From Sialis fuliginosa (lineage: Eukaryota > Arthropoda > Insecta > Megaloptera > Sialidae): a stretch of 64,000 bases of DNA. The stretch covers positions 11,069,001-11,133,000 of the forward strand of contig OY540813.1 in NCBI GenBank assembly GCA_961205875.1. The letters are read 5' to 3'. Below, piece after piece: positions 1 to 12,248 of this stretch (positions are counted from its first letter, which is position 1; every line of letters starts with the position of its first letter). The translations under genes and the position numbers were made by a program. Under the pieces are notes generated by a model. That model did no database searches. It saw only the letters and a list, made by a program, of their open reading frames with translations, and was not told the DNA's origin.

Positions 1-1866
1 GTGGTACTCTAATGATATCAAGCATAAAAATTATAAAGTTTTTTGAAGGTTCAACTAAACATAAAAAAACTCAATACGTATATTAATTAAGGCATTGCTG
101 ATGAATATGCAATTTCTATCTCAAACCACAAATTGTATTACATATATGTGTATGTATATAAGTACCTATTTGTATACCTACATGTGTATGTGAATGTATG
201 TGTGTGCAAACGCGCGATACATTTGAGAATTGCAAGTCGCGCTATCAACGTGAAGGTGGTAGGAATTCTGTGAAAATATTTTACAAAATTTAATTTAGGT
301 GAGGTGTATTGTGTGAGTAGCTCATTATAGCTCTGGATTGTGCTGCGAACTCGGTTGGAGTACAATGTCGGGTCTCACAGCGCCAACAGGCACGTATTCA
401 GTACATTTTGAAATGTATTATTACATTCTTTTGATAGCTACGGTAATTGAATATTGGTAGAGCTAAATTCATTTAATTGAATTCACCATAAACTATAAAC
501 GTATATTAATAAATGATAAGTACTTATATTATATGTTAAAATAAATTCAATAGTGGTATAATTCAAAATAAATAAATCTAACCCTCTTTAGATTAATATT
601 ATTGATTGAAATCTATTTATCATACATAGAAATAAAAATGAAGGATACTGTAAAATAAAAAGAAATATAAATATATAATACGACTTTCTGTAGGTAGATA
701 TTGGAGTAATAAAATCAAAAGAGACATAAAGATTTTGTCCATATTGCCTTTTTTATGTGAATTTTTACAATTTCGTTTGCAGTTTATTGTTTTATGAAAA
801 TAAAGGCATTTTGGTATGATTATAAGGAAAATATTTTATTATACGACAAGAAATATATTATTTATAACTTTTTAAAACAATATATTAATATTCATTATTA
901 CTATAATACATCACAAAATACATCGATTGAAATTAACATATCAATAAACATTGATTAAGTAAATATCATTATGAAACATTAGAATGAGTATATAAATCAT
1001 AAATATACTAAACTAACAAAATGAGAATAATGTAAATTGTACTCGTAGATTATTTAGTTTGCTCATCGAAAATTGTGCCAATATTTTTTTTTGTAAAATG
1101 TTTATATTTTGTCTATGATTTTCCAATTCAGGTAAAACAAAATCATGTGTGTTGATTGTTGATGATATGAGTTAATTCCGAATGAAAAATAAGTAAACAT
1201 TGTTTTGGTAACACTACACAAACATACATATGCACACATACAAATCTACGCACATACACAATAAGCAGAGTGTATTTGTTTTGTAGACATATTTACTTTT
1301 CCAATTCATACACAAAATGTTTGTATCCGATCACTGAAATTTATTTACAGTATTTGAAAAATAAGTTTTGTTTTGTTTTGACTTTAATTTATATTGTATT
1401 AAAATTTTATCCGTTTATCATTTTATATAAATATGATAAAAATATTATATAAGATGTGGAAAAGAGTACGTATTTTTTGAAAACAATGAGTTAGCTTTAT
1501 CGCACCGTTTATTTAAAAAGTATTTATTATACGAAAAAAAGTATAAAGACCTTTTTTGTGTAGAATTTTATAAGCTACTAACTATTTTTCTCGTTTTTTA
1601 TTTTTTGAGATATTTGCAATAAACTAGAATTTACCCCCTAAAAAACAAAAACACATTGCTCAAATTAAGGATACCTTTCAGGGTATGTTTAGGAAGTCAA
1701 AATAAAAGTCTCCACAAAAATTTAACTATTTAGGAATTTTTAGAAGTTATACCTCTTTTTTAAGTTTATTGACTGGGCCTGGGTTAAAGATTAATTAACC
1801 GATGCCGCAAGTCAATTATTGATAAATTACTTGAATCATCAAAGTTTACGCTAAAACTTGAAATAA

Positions 1867-2032
1867 ATATGGATCTTGGCTTCTGGGTGTAAGCCGCGTC
1901 GGTTTGGTCGTGGCTATTTAAAAGTGCACTTTTAGAAGAGCCCCGAAGATGTCCACTGCAATGTGTGACGAAAGGTTGGCCGATAACACGACCAAACCGA
2001 CGCGGCTTACACCCAGAAGCCAAGATCCATAT
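1867..2032. mobile_element. MITE-like foldback with perfect 46-bp inverted repeats
   Basis: Arms 1867-1912 and 1987-2032 are exact reverse complements over 46 bases, with a 74-bp loop. Each arm contains the GC-rich core TAAGCCGCGTCGGTTTGGTC. The loop string ending GTGTGACGAAAGGTTGGCCG recurs in degraded form at about 52855-52915. No coding capacity is supported; the open frame across it is a by-product of the palindrome. I do not recognise the superfamily. Confidence 0.75.
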
Positions 2033-3290
2033 CAAGATCTCCGCGGAAGTCTCAAGACTTAAAATCAATACATAGTGATATTTTCTATAATAATTTTTAA
2101 TATGAAATATTTCAATGAGATTGGTCAGAATATACTAATTAATTAAAACTTCATTGATAATGAAAAAGTTGTGTCGATAATATTCGAACAGCTTGTATTA
2201 TTTAAATTTTATAAATTATTACCAACACCGTTAATTTTTATTATTAATAAAACAATTTATGAAGTATTGGAAAATTATTATCCAATATAGTATTGCTATT
2301 AAAATGGAAATTAAACAATCGATTATAGATTCAAATAAAAATAGATCCATCCCTGGCCAGTATATCTATTATATTATTGATAATGAAGATGCCCTTGTCG
2401 GCTGGATTGCTTCTTATTCAACAGCCCAGTGGTTTTATATACATAATTTATTTTTTGCATTGTTACATAGTGTGTAAAACTAATATAGGTATATACATAT
2501 GCAAATTTCTTATTTGAAGTAAATTCTATTTTTACAATTAATATAATTAACGATTTAATATGAATAATTACTACACTATTTGCAAAATTATTATCAAACT
2601 ACCTTGAATACAGATCTGTCGTGTATTTTGCAATATCTACCAATATCGGTATCAATAGCTTCATGAAAATATGAAATAAAATTCTATTTCAAAAATGATA
2701 TATCTTGTTATCAGTTTACAAATTGAATCAACATGTTAAAAAATGTGTATTCCAATCATTTTTTAATAAATGTTTATTACTTTACATATAGTGATGTAAC
2801 TTGTGTACTAAATAATTTAGTAAATGTTAAATTGATGATTAATGTTTTTAAGCTTTAAAATATCCTAATCATAATAAAAACGAATTTTAATACAAAGTTT
2901 ATAAGGGTTTGTTATAATGAATAATTTAAGAAACTTTGATTACTGTTTGTTAAATAAAATAAAACTACTAGAAAAAATAGGTGTTGATATGTTCCTATTA
3001 AGTTCTTTGGAATAGTAATTTAATAAATTAATGTATTATTCGCAGTTTTATATGCGTGGGAATCGAAACGTATGCGAATATTTGTTACATCACTAATACA
3101 TACATATGTTATTAGGTTTGAAATATGTTATTTATTATGTTGGTAGTACCTACATAATATATACTGCAATTGTATATAATCATATGTACATATGTATGTA
3201 CATTATAATCTATAATATCCATTGGTGTATCACAAACAATAGTAAAGTGGGTATCGATTTCAGATAATTTTTTAAAATATAAAAATGAAA

Positions 3291-3311
3291 ATTATTATTA
3301 TTATTATTATT
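3291..3311. repeat. (ATT)n microsatellite
   Basis: Seven consecutive ATT units, ending before GTACGTCTG. Confidence 0.9.
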
Positions 3312-3649
3312 GTACGTCTGATGGGGACTTAATGAGAAGTTGAAACACGTACGTGTTTTATTGTGGTTGAGGTGCATTTTAATTTTTTAGTGACTCGTAT
3401 TTGAATAATAAAATTAAAGTTTTTGAACAAAATAATTTTTGTTATATATTTACAAAACTTTAAAGAAATCAGAAAATTTCTCGCAACTCAATTTTATGTT
3501 TATATTTTATTCTATTAAATCGGCAAAATATCGATGTACTGCAATAGTTTATAATTAAATTTTACCAAAATAATAATCAGGAAAAATGTGTATTGTATAT
3601 TTCTTATTTAAACAGTGGCGATATTATGAAAATTATTTTATACGGTCAG

Positions 3650-3796
3650 AGTCGCCAACTGTGTTACAATAAGTTGACGAATTACTGTTTTAAATTTCAT
3701 AGTTAATCCATAGATACTATTTTAGAATTAATACCCCATTTGAAAGTGCTTGCTAGCTTGCAAATTTGTTAGTTCCTTTATAATATTAGACATTAG
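3650..3796. repeat. Interspersed repeat, copy 1 (CCATTTGAAAG family)
   Basis: Shares an ordered set of strings with 28405-28531: AATAAGTTGA, AAATT(T/C)CATAG, TAATCCA, AGAATTAATAC, CCATTTGAAA, GCTTGCTAGC and CTCCTTTATAATA or a near match. A shorter piece appears at 15936-16004. No coding potential is seen, and the family is unrecognised. Confidence 0.6.
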
Positions 3797-3849
3797 TGTG
3801 TAAAAAAAGAGCAAAATTTCTCATTATTCCTTCAACAAATCTGCTATTA

Positions 3850-3950
3850 TGCCGTGTTTAGACAAAAAAAAACAGCAACACTACTACTTATTGCACTTTT
3901 GTCAAAAAGACACGATGCTGTTGTTTTGTTTTTTCGGTCTAAACACGGCA
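3850..3950. mobile_element. Short foldback MITE flanked by TTA (copy 1)
   Basis: A 101-bp element begins TGCCGTGTTTAGAC and ends GTCTAAACACGGCA. It is flanked on both sides by TTA, which could be a 3-bp target duplication. A second copy with the same ends and flanks is at 30250-30384. A 3-bp TWA duplication is typical of PIF/Harbinger elements, but the short length and lack of coding sequence make that assignment an inference. Confidence 0.75.
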
Positions 3951-6129
3951 TTATAGTTTAAATTTTGTATTTATAACACTCATTAAGGAAATATGATGCT
4001 GCCTATGATAAACATTATATAAATACATACACATATTCGAGAGAACCAATCAATAATAGCTTTGTAGTTAATTACAGTTTATTTTAATTATGCAGCATAA
4101 TATTTTATATGTACATTCTGATATTAATTAATTGCTCATTTGTTATGATCGTTTCATTCTGTTATTATTTTCATTAAAACTTTATACTACAAACTGTTAA
4201 TCCATTAATTAATAATAAAACAGGCGTTAAATACGTTTATTTACAAATTGGAATAACATATCAATCTTAAAATGATTAAATTATGCTAACAACAAATATA
4301 TAACTCTTCTAAATTTAAGTTAACAGAAGCATTAAACATTGAACAGTACTTAATTCACTAACTGTTGATTTTTTACATTTTCTATCAAGTTTTAGTTACA
4401 GTTTTATGTATCCATAAACATTCCTAACTAAGGTTAAATTCATATAATTTAGTCGCTATGGAACAGTTTCCATGTCTATTAATAATCATGAAAAACAACA
4501 AAAGTTGCCTAGCAACGGAATTTAAATAATCAGATAAGGTAGACTACGGTTTGATAAAAATAATATAGATTTTAGAGAAAAAATTACATGAACTTCTAAT
4601 ATAAATCTTGGTGAAGAATTTTTTTTACATTAATCTTTATTTTGGTATTACAAACAACGTGCAAAAAGTCCATTTTAGAGTCATTTACGCGTAGTGAATT
4701 ATTTAAGGTCTATTATTTAGGTTTTGGATTATGAACAGTTTCATTTAGTTTCATGCTGTGGTAAAACATTTTCGATGAAATATCCTTTTTTAGTATCAGG
4801 AAAATCAGAATATTATGTAATTTATATTTTGAGTAAAAATGTTTGATAATTATTGTTTATTTATGTATGTTTTCAAAAGGTCAATTATATAATCAAATAA
4901 TATACCATTAAACATTTGTTATTATATAACACTTCATATTTGTTAAATTTTGTTTATTTGTGACTATATAGTATGTTATAGTTCAAATGTGTTTATTTTT
5001 AGTAACAAATTAATTATCATTATTTCAAAATTCGTATTCATATAATATGCTTCTTTTAAATAAAAAAACAAAATCTAAAAATTGTAATATTATTAATATA
5101 GAAAAAAGAGTATCAGCTTAAATGTGATTTTTAGAATCCTTTTGGAAACTTAATTCGAATTCACAAAAAAAGTTGCAAATGATCTACATTGAATAAAATA
5201 TGTAGGTAGCATGATAAATGGAAGTTTTTTTTTTGGAATATGTAAAAATGTACATTTTTTTATGAAATCAAAACGAGGTACCGAATGTTCATTGAATCAC
5301 AATGGCGCATAATTATCAGAATTTCCAAATGAATGCATCAATTTGACTACCATGGAAAGGGGTTCGAAATATTAAATGAAATGTAAATTTTTACTACGCG
5401 GATTGTTTGACTTTAGTTCGCATAAAAGTAATAATACTGAATTATGAATTACAATGTAATAAATTGTTTATAGTTCTGTAGTAAATATGTTTTAATAAAT
5501 TCCGTTTCGATAATGTCAACAGATTCAGGCTAAAGTAATGGTAAATTGAGTTCTCAAGTGTAAGTATAGGATTTATATTAGGTATAAATTTCACTAGTCG
5601 ACAAATTCCAAAAAGTTTTTTGCACATGAAATCGGACCTATATATTATGATAGAGGAGAGTTCAGAGATTTCAGAACCGCTTTTGGATACTCTCCATCAC
5701 GTCAGGTTTTTTTTTAAACTGAATTTTTGAAAAAAAGTCATTTTGACTATTCAAGTGCTCATACCTTTCCTTACAGAAACCGTTCCTGAATTGATATTTT
5801 TGTTTTCCAAACTGCGTTGAAAAGAAGAAGGATATAGCTTTCCAACGCGCCATATAGCAGTCAAATCGATCCATTCGTTCTCGTCCTATGCTTACAACTA
5901 TGTGCAATTTTATCGAAAAAAATGTGTTTTTTTCACATTTCAACCATTCATTTGTTTTATGAAAAAATATTTATCACATAAAAATGTCCATTTTTATTCA
6001 TGGATCTCATAGAGGAGTCTTCCTAGAGTATTCCTGTTTAAATATCCCCTTGTGCGATAAATAGAACCAAAGATATGGCAATTAACGTGAGGCAACCGAT
6101 TTTTGGGTTTTTTCATTTCAATGCATTGT

Positions 6130-6920
6130 ATTAAGTATTATCAAAAAATTTGTTATAATTACATGTGTAATGTTGTTTTGTGAATATTAATATATCATAT
6201 TCCAATTGTTTTTCCATTTCAAGCCTTGATAGTCTGGTGTTGCTGTTAAGTAACGATTTAAAAGTGTTTTTTCGGCCCTTTTCTTTTGTGTAATGCATGA
6301 GTGTCTCGGAGCAGTAACCAACAAAACTCTCCAAGCATTTTGGATACATACAGCCCATTGAAGCGGTCTTCCATGTCGCTTATATCTTGGTGGAAACGTT
6401 CACCGTGCTCGTCTGAAAAATCACCCAAATTATCTGGGAAAAAATCAATGTGCGATTTGAGAAAATGCATTTTAAGCATCAAGTTGGATCCAATTGTGTG
6501 GCAATTTTTCAACATTGTTTCCACTAGTTGTTTGTAGTTTGGGCTTCTAACATTACCCAAAAAACCGTGAATAACAGCCTCGAAAGAAGCCCATGCGATT
6601 TGTTGTTTGGCAGTTAAAAGAAAGAAATTCTTCTGAATGTAAAGCTGTTCTTATTTGAGGACCCTCTTCTACTTTGAATCTATTGAAGCGAGGAAACATG
6701 CCGTCCAAGAAGTCGATGGCAGTGGTGTTTGTGTTGCCAACTGCTTTGACGAATTGGGTCATCAGCCCAATTTAATGTGTAATGGTGGTAAAATTATTTT
6801 ATCTTTGGGAACAAATAGTCTGGATTTGACACTGAAAACACCTTACGTATACTTCTATAGGGCCATGTTTCTCTCGTCCAATGCTCGTTATGTGCTTTAC
6901 TGTCGTAGAGGCATAAAAAT
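6130..6920 (-). pseudogene. Decayed transposon-type ORF (HGERFHQDI family), minus copy
   Basis: Read on the minus strand through frameshifts, this gives in order: CLYDSKAHNEHW and TWPYRSIRKVF, then IILPPLHIKLG, then a frame change into MTQFVKAVGN and EEGPQIRTALHSEEF. Another frame change leads to NVRSPNYKQLVETMLKN, FLKSHIDFFPDNLG, SDEHGERFHQDISDMEDRF and MLGEFCWLLLRDTHAL. This order matches a protein family I remember as widespread, repeat-encoded and uncharacterised in arthropods and other animals (pattern LPPLHIKLG..MK.FVKA, then SDEHGERFHQDI..ME, then ML.DYCW..RD). Breaks seen: a one-base loss at the LPPLHIKLG/MTQFVK junction near 6764, a shift near 6553, and one extra A in an A run near 6266 that ends the frame early. 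I do not know its catalytic role or transposon class. Confidence 0.7.
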
Positions 6921-7016
6921 CAGTTATGCTTGGTAAGACCGCTCTGTAAGCCCATTAATACGGCTATTATCTTCAAATTTGCGACTATTTGCAAATTGTA
7001 TTTTTCATATAATGTA

Positions 7017-7439
7017 AATGTCAGAAGCCCAAACTACAAACAACTAGTGGAAACAATGTTGAAAAATTGCCACACAATTGGATCCAACTTGATGCTTAAA
7101 ATGCATTTTCTCAAATCGCACATTGATTATTTCCCAGATAATTTGGGTGATTTTTCAGACGAGCACGGTGAACGTTTCCACCAAGATATAAGCGACATGG
7201 AAGACCGCTTCAATGGGCTGTATGTATCCAAAATGCTTGGAGAGTTTTGTTGGTTACTGCTCCGAGACACTCATGCATTACACAAAAGAAAAGGGCCGAA
7301 AAACACTTTTAAATCGTTACTTAACAGCAACACCAGACTATCAAGGCTTGAAATGGAAAAACAATTGGAATATGATATATTAATATTCACAAAACAACAT
7401 TACACATGTAATTATAACAAATTTTTTGATAATACTTAA
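7017..7439 (+). pseudogene. Inverted C-terminal copy of the HGERFHQDI-family ORF
   Basis: The plus-strand mirror copy starts at NVRSPNYKQL and runs unbroken through SDEHGERFHQDISDMEDRF, MLGEFCWLLLRDTHAL and a Lys/Arg-rich tail to a TAA stop at 7437-7439. Unlike the minus copy it has five As, not six, after GGCCG, so its frame stays open. It lacks the N-terminal half; the preceding open frame (from 6930) is spacer sequence without family similarity. It is a 5'-truncated fragment, not a functional gene. Confidence 0.7.
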
Positions 7440-8179
7440 TACAATGCATTGAAATGAAAAAACCCAAAAATCGGTTGCCTCACGTTAATTGCCATATCTT
7501 TGGTTCTATTTATCGCACAAGGGGATATTTAAACAGGAATACTCTAGGAAGACTCCTCTATGAGATCCATGAATAAAAATGGACATTTTTATGTGATAAA
7601 TATTTTTTCATAAAACAAATGAATGGTTGAAATGTGAAAAAAACACATTTTTTTCGATAAAATTGCACATAGTTGTAAGCATAGGACGAGAACGAATGGA
7701 TCGATTTGACTGCTATATGGCGCGTTGGAAAGCTATATCCTTCTTCTTTTCAACGCAGTTTGGAAAACAAAAATATCAATTCAGGAACGGTTTCTGTAAG
7801 GAAAGGTATGAGCACTTGAATAGTCAAAATGACTTTTTTTCAAAAATTCAGTTTAAAAAAAAACCTGACGTGATGGAGAGTATCCGAAAGCGATCCTGAA
7901 ATCTCTGAACTGTTCTCTATCATAAAATATAGGTCCGATTTCATGTGCAAAACCTCTGTCGACTAGTGTTTTGAGCTATAAATCCAGAAAGTATGTTTCT
8001 TTTTAATAGAAGTTTGCTTGAGGTGCAACAGCTCTAATAATAATGAGTTTAAATTATTTTCGTTGTAGAAAGATGCTTTTCAATTTCATTAATAAAATTA
8101 TCATTTTATTTAAAATTTATTTTCAAAATATTCTGTGCCTTTCGGGTTTAACTGAGAAAACTGAAATGTAAATCATTAA

Positions 8180-8232
8180 GTCTTATGAATCCTAATGGTT
8201 TATGAAACGGAATGTTTCTTGGCGCCTGAACT
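8180..8232. repeat. Short shared repeat, copy 1
   Basis: The segment around GAAACGGAATGTTTCTTGGC is nearly the same as 47971-48024, including the preceding TCTTATGAAT and following GCGCCT. Only about 55 bp is shared; probably two fragments of one older element. Confidence 0.5.
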
Positions 8233-8389
8233 ATAATTATAAAAAAATATTTTGTGTCATTACTGTCAATGACATATATTTTTTGGTTTATTTGTTGGCA
8301 AGGATTCAGGAGGAATATTTACATGAAGTTAAAAAAAATATCTTTGTGTTTGTACAACTAAAAACTCAAAAATAAAAAGTATAAAAAAA

Positions 8390-8443
8390 CCTTTTTTTTA
8401 AATAGTTTGTCTTTTAAAACCGACAAACTATTTAAAAAAAAGG
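8390..8443. repeat. Perfect 22-bp stem hairpin
   Basis: CCTTTTTTTTAAATAGTTTG continuing TC at 8390-8411 pairs exactly with 8422-8443, with a 10-base loop. It is likely a remnant or very short foldback element; no terminator role is implied in this eukaryotic context. Confidence 0.7.
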
Positions 8444-8857
8444 CAAAACAAAAACAAGCAAAAAATAATAACTGAGTTAGAACCAATTTTCTTGATATTT
8501 TTTACACTCAATTGTTTTTTTTTCACCACAAGATGTTTATAAAAAAATGGATGTTGGAAATGCATTTGTACCTGATACTCCTATTTCTCTCTTTATCCCC
8601 CTCCCACGTGCAAATAAAAATGAAATTGATATCGATTTTCCATTTCGGCGGGCGTGCAACTGTCGGTAAGGTAGATATCTGGTGTCAAGAACCCTATTCA
8701 ATTCGCAACAAATAATAATAAGATATTTGTGAATGAGTTTTTTATATATATATGTCACACTGATTTTGTTACGTTATATGTCATTAGCGCACGTTGAACA
8801 TGTTTTATATGATAAACGTACATACGAATTATCATTTATTAGTTTCAATCTTACATT

Positions 8858-9228
8858 CAGTGGCGTAGATAGGGTGGGGGGGGGGGGTTAAGATGATCAA
8901 TCACCCCCCATGAGTTTACTTCATGAGAAAATTCAAAGACATTTTGTTTAAACTTCCCAAATATGAACAAAATAATAGAAACAAATAGAAAAAATTTGGT
9001 AAATTAAGAGTAAAAAAAAGGTCTTCAGTTATTTTTAAATTTTGAATGACCTTTTTTTGTAATAAGAAGTAGACTAAATACAGTTTATATGATCAAAAAA
9101 AAGGTCATTCAATTTAAAATTACGTTAATAATTTTTTTATTTCGCATATTTTAGAGGCCCCTCAACCACCACTTGCTCCGAGGCCTGGTCATATCGCCCC
9201 TCATCGCAAAAAGCGATCTACGCCACTG
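8858..9228. mobile_element. hAT-like non-autonomous element with CTTACATT duplication
   Basis: This 371-bp element begins CAGTGGCGTAGATAGG and ends GATCTACGCCACTG. It is flanked by an exact 8-bp direct repeat, CTTACATT (8850-8857 and 9229-9236). CAGTG ends with an 8-bp duplication are standard for the hAT superfamily. Inside are a G run near 8876 and a smaller inverted repeat around AGGTCATTCAAT. No transposase is encoded. Confidence 0.9.
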
Positions 9229-10863
9229 CTTACATTAGATTTGAAAAGTTTATGGATTTATAACAAGCTAAGTTTATAATATGCATACAATATTTGAGAA
9301 TTTAATTTGTAAGAAAAATGGTGATTCCAAATATATATTTCCTGTTAATGAATTATCACTGAAATGTATGTATAATATAAAGGCAATATTAAAGATTTAT
9401 TATTGATTAATTTTATAATTCCAAACAATTGAGTATTTTAAAATTCGAATGATACGCCGCTGTCTTTAAGGAGCACATTTTTGCAGAGTACATTGGTTTT
9501 AATGTGTTATAGCGTTTTATGAATCGTATATTGTCTAAGGTGTTAACGGGTTCAGTGATTTTCAATAATAATTAGAATTCAGTTTTCGGTTTAATAGAAC
9601 TATACCTAATGTAATTACAGTCAAATAATTCTGTGCAAATGAATTTAACTAGTCAAGTGTAATATACAATTAAACTTCTCCAAGCATGATGTATTTCTAT
9701 GAAACAATAGAAAGGATATTTCTGATCATTCCAATCTTAAGATATTATGAAAATTGGATCATCTCTGTAAATGTTTTATCTTTTCAGAGGTAAATTAATT
9801 TTCTGACAAAGTTGTATATTTGGATAGTAAAAAGTGTATAGATAACTCTTAATTTGACTATTAAAAATTAATTTTATAATATATACATAGCTTTAAGATA
9901 TATTTAGGAATATTTTGAGCTTTTTATGTTAGTTATATCGATAAAAAAGATAAGTTTACGAGATACTGTGCTTATAGTAATATTTAAAATAAAAAGCATA
10001 TGGATATTAAAAATATCAATAATAAGTTAACTATGTTATTGTATTAGAAGAAACCACAGTTTTTCAGTTGATGTTATTATATAATTATAAAGGTTAATGT
10101 ATATATTTTTGAGTTTAATTAATAGTGTATTACGTACTTAAAAATGGAAAAGATAAATTGATTACTGGTAATATTAGATCCACATTTTCGGTATAAAAAT
10201 ACCTTCCTATACATTATAATACAATAGGTACACCTACATAAGCTATAATAGACATTATCTCTCTTCTTGGGATATTTTAGGAAACATTATTTATTGAATT
10301 TTTTTTATATCCTTTTCATCTATTGTTAGATGTAGACTATACATATGTGCCATAAAAACTGTTTTATGGATATGTAGATATTATAGATATTAATGTATTT
10401 AGTCAAGTGGGTAGAAAATATCTGATTACAGTAAAACTTATATAGAAAATGTAAGAAATATTTAAATATACATATAATAATATATAAATTAGTTGTTTTG
10501 GCAACTGAGGTAAAGTAAAATAAATAAAAGTATATTTTCGCTTAATCTCAGCTTATATCTAATATCTTGTTTCACTTTACGCATTATGGATATAATTTTT
10601 AAGATTCAATTTACCTTTTTTACATTAAACTATCGTTTATTAAAGAAAAACCTAAAGCGAAAAATTTAATTTGAAATCAAGGGAGATTTTTTTACGGTGA
10701 TTTTATACCTACTATTCTGCTGAGAAAATAAAATGTAATGATAATGCTTTAAAGGTAGTATTGAGAAATATCATTGTAATATTTGAAAGTGAAAGTGGAT
10801 TATATTTGCACGGCTTTTTAACAATTTATTTATTTAATTTTTTTTATTAAATAATATTTTTAG

Positions 10864-11586
10864 TACAGGGTGTCCCGTAAACATACCGACAAACTTTCAG
10901 TAATTGTAGAGGACATCAAAATAATTACTTTTTATTAATAAACCTATGTCCGCAAATGAGCCGTTTTAGTAGTAGAAAAAAAGAAGGACCCCGTACAAAA
11001 GCAATGAATTTAGACATTCAAGGTGTGCTGATCAAAAATTGTAAAGGGCACAATCTACGAATATCCATTATTTTTGCTGCTGGGGGCACCCAAAATTTGT
11101 TCTATGTTTATTTTTTATTATTTTATTTATTAAAGGATCAACTTTAAAAAAAAATTGCAAAGGATGAAAAGTTTTTAGAACTAGCCAGACCAATATAAAG
11201 AAGTTATTTTTAGAATGTCTTCTATTACATTTATCAATTTTATAAAATTGCCCAACAAAAAAAAATATATTAATTGATTAATTCGAAGCATCTTTTATTC
11301 TTTGCAATCTTTTCTAAAAGTTGACACTGTAGGAGATAAAAATTAAAATAAATATAAACATAAAATATTACGCCCATTAAAACTTTTGAGTAGCACACTG
11401 AACTATCATTTCCACAAAAAAATTCAACAAAAAGGCAAAATTCATTGCTTTTGTGCGAAGTCCTTTCTTTTGCTCTACTGATAAAACGGCTCGTTTGAGG
11501 ACATGGGTTTATTAACAAAAAGTGATTGTTGTAATGTCCTCGACAACTCCTGAAAATATGTCGGTATGTTTACGGGACATCCTGTA
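10864..11586. mobile_element. Long-TIR foldback element flanked by TA (Tc1/mariner-type ends)
   Basis: The ends TACAGGGTGTCCCGTAAACA and its complement TGTTTACGGGACATCCTGTA flank arms of about 300 bp. These pair with mismatches through GTCGAGGACAT or GTAGAGGACAT, AATAAACC(T/C)ATGTCC, GAGCCGTTTTA and AAAAGCAATGAATTT. TA on each side is consistent with a TA target duplication. Open frames in it mirror each other and are not supported genes. The same end family appears at 15841-16176. Confidence 0.75.
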
Positions 11587-12248
11587 TAAAGTAACAAGCC
11601 CTGATTTGTTGACTAACAAGAATCAAGAGCTACGATTTCCACTAATTCTATAAACTTTTTTGAAATATATGTATATCTAATGTATATATTTTCTAATATC
11701 AGTATGTTTTGAAATGAAAATAAATATATTGAACGTAGGTATGAAATATGTATAGCTAGATGTTATTTTCAAGATATATACTATTAAAGTAATATTATAT
11801 GTACCTATATATAACAATCTAGACATCCATTTTGACATGAAAATAAGTAAATTCAAACATAGAGAAACAAGCTCGGCGAGAGAAATATGAAAAGTAAAAC
11901 GGGCATGAGAACGGTTTCGTGACAAATAACAACACAAAAACGAAACGGACAGAGAGAAAAGAAAAACCCAACTATATACGGAACACAAAAGGTAAAAACA
12001 CTTTTTTGTTTTTTTACGTTCCAGCAACAGTTGCGAGATCTTCGAGTACAAAAAGAAATGACATTTGCAGACATTCCTCGGTAAGTGGGTAGGAGGACAT
12101 AGACAAAAATGAATGCGTTGGGGGTGGTGATGGTCAGAGACGGGTTTGATGTGATGGTCCAGAGAAGAAGATGTTTTATGTCCATGGAAAGAGTATCTAT
12201 GTTTATATGTACAACAAAAGCAAATATCATTTTTATTTATTTATTGCA

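Larger units (their letters stand above)
5592..7968. mobile_element. Large palindromic transposon remnant, arms about 950 bp
   Basis: The left arm (5592-6554) and right arm (7017-7968) are near-identical reverse complements around a 462-bp spacer. The ends share CACTAGTCGACA and the inner edges share GTAGTTTGGGCTTCT. Differences are scattered substitutions and small indels. The arms hold the 3' half of a transposon-like ORF plus about 500 bp of non-coding tail. The upstream part of that ORF is single-copy in the spacer on the minus strand. The structure is therefore one minus-strand element whose 3' portion was copied in inverted orientation next to it. Long open frames in the outer arms (5671-5943 and 7627-7899) are mirror images of each other and not supported genes. 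Confidence 0.85.

Noticed and set aside
5671-5943. 90-codon open frame and its twin at 7627-7899
   Set aside because: They are mirror images in the arms of the palindrome, downstream of the transposon ORF stop, with no recognisable product.
11677-12230. Overlapping 124- and 125-codon frames on the minus strand
   Set aside because: Two overlapping frames through low-complexity T/A-rich sequence, no conserved motif and no splice context.
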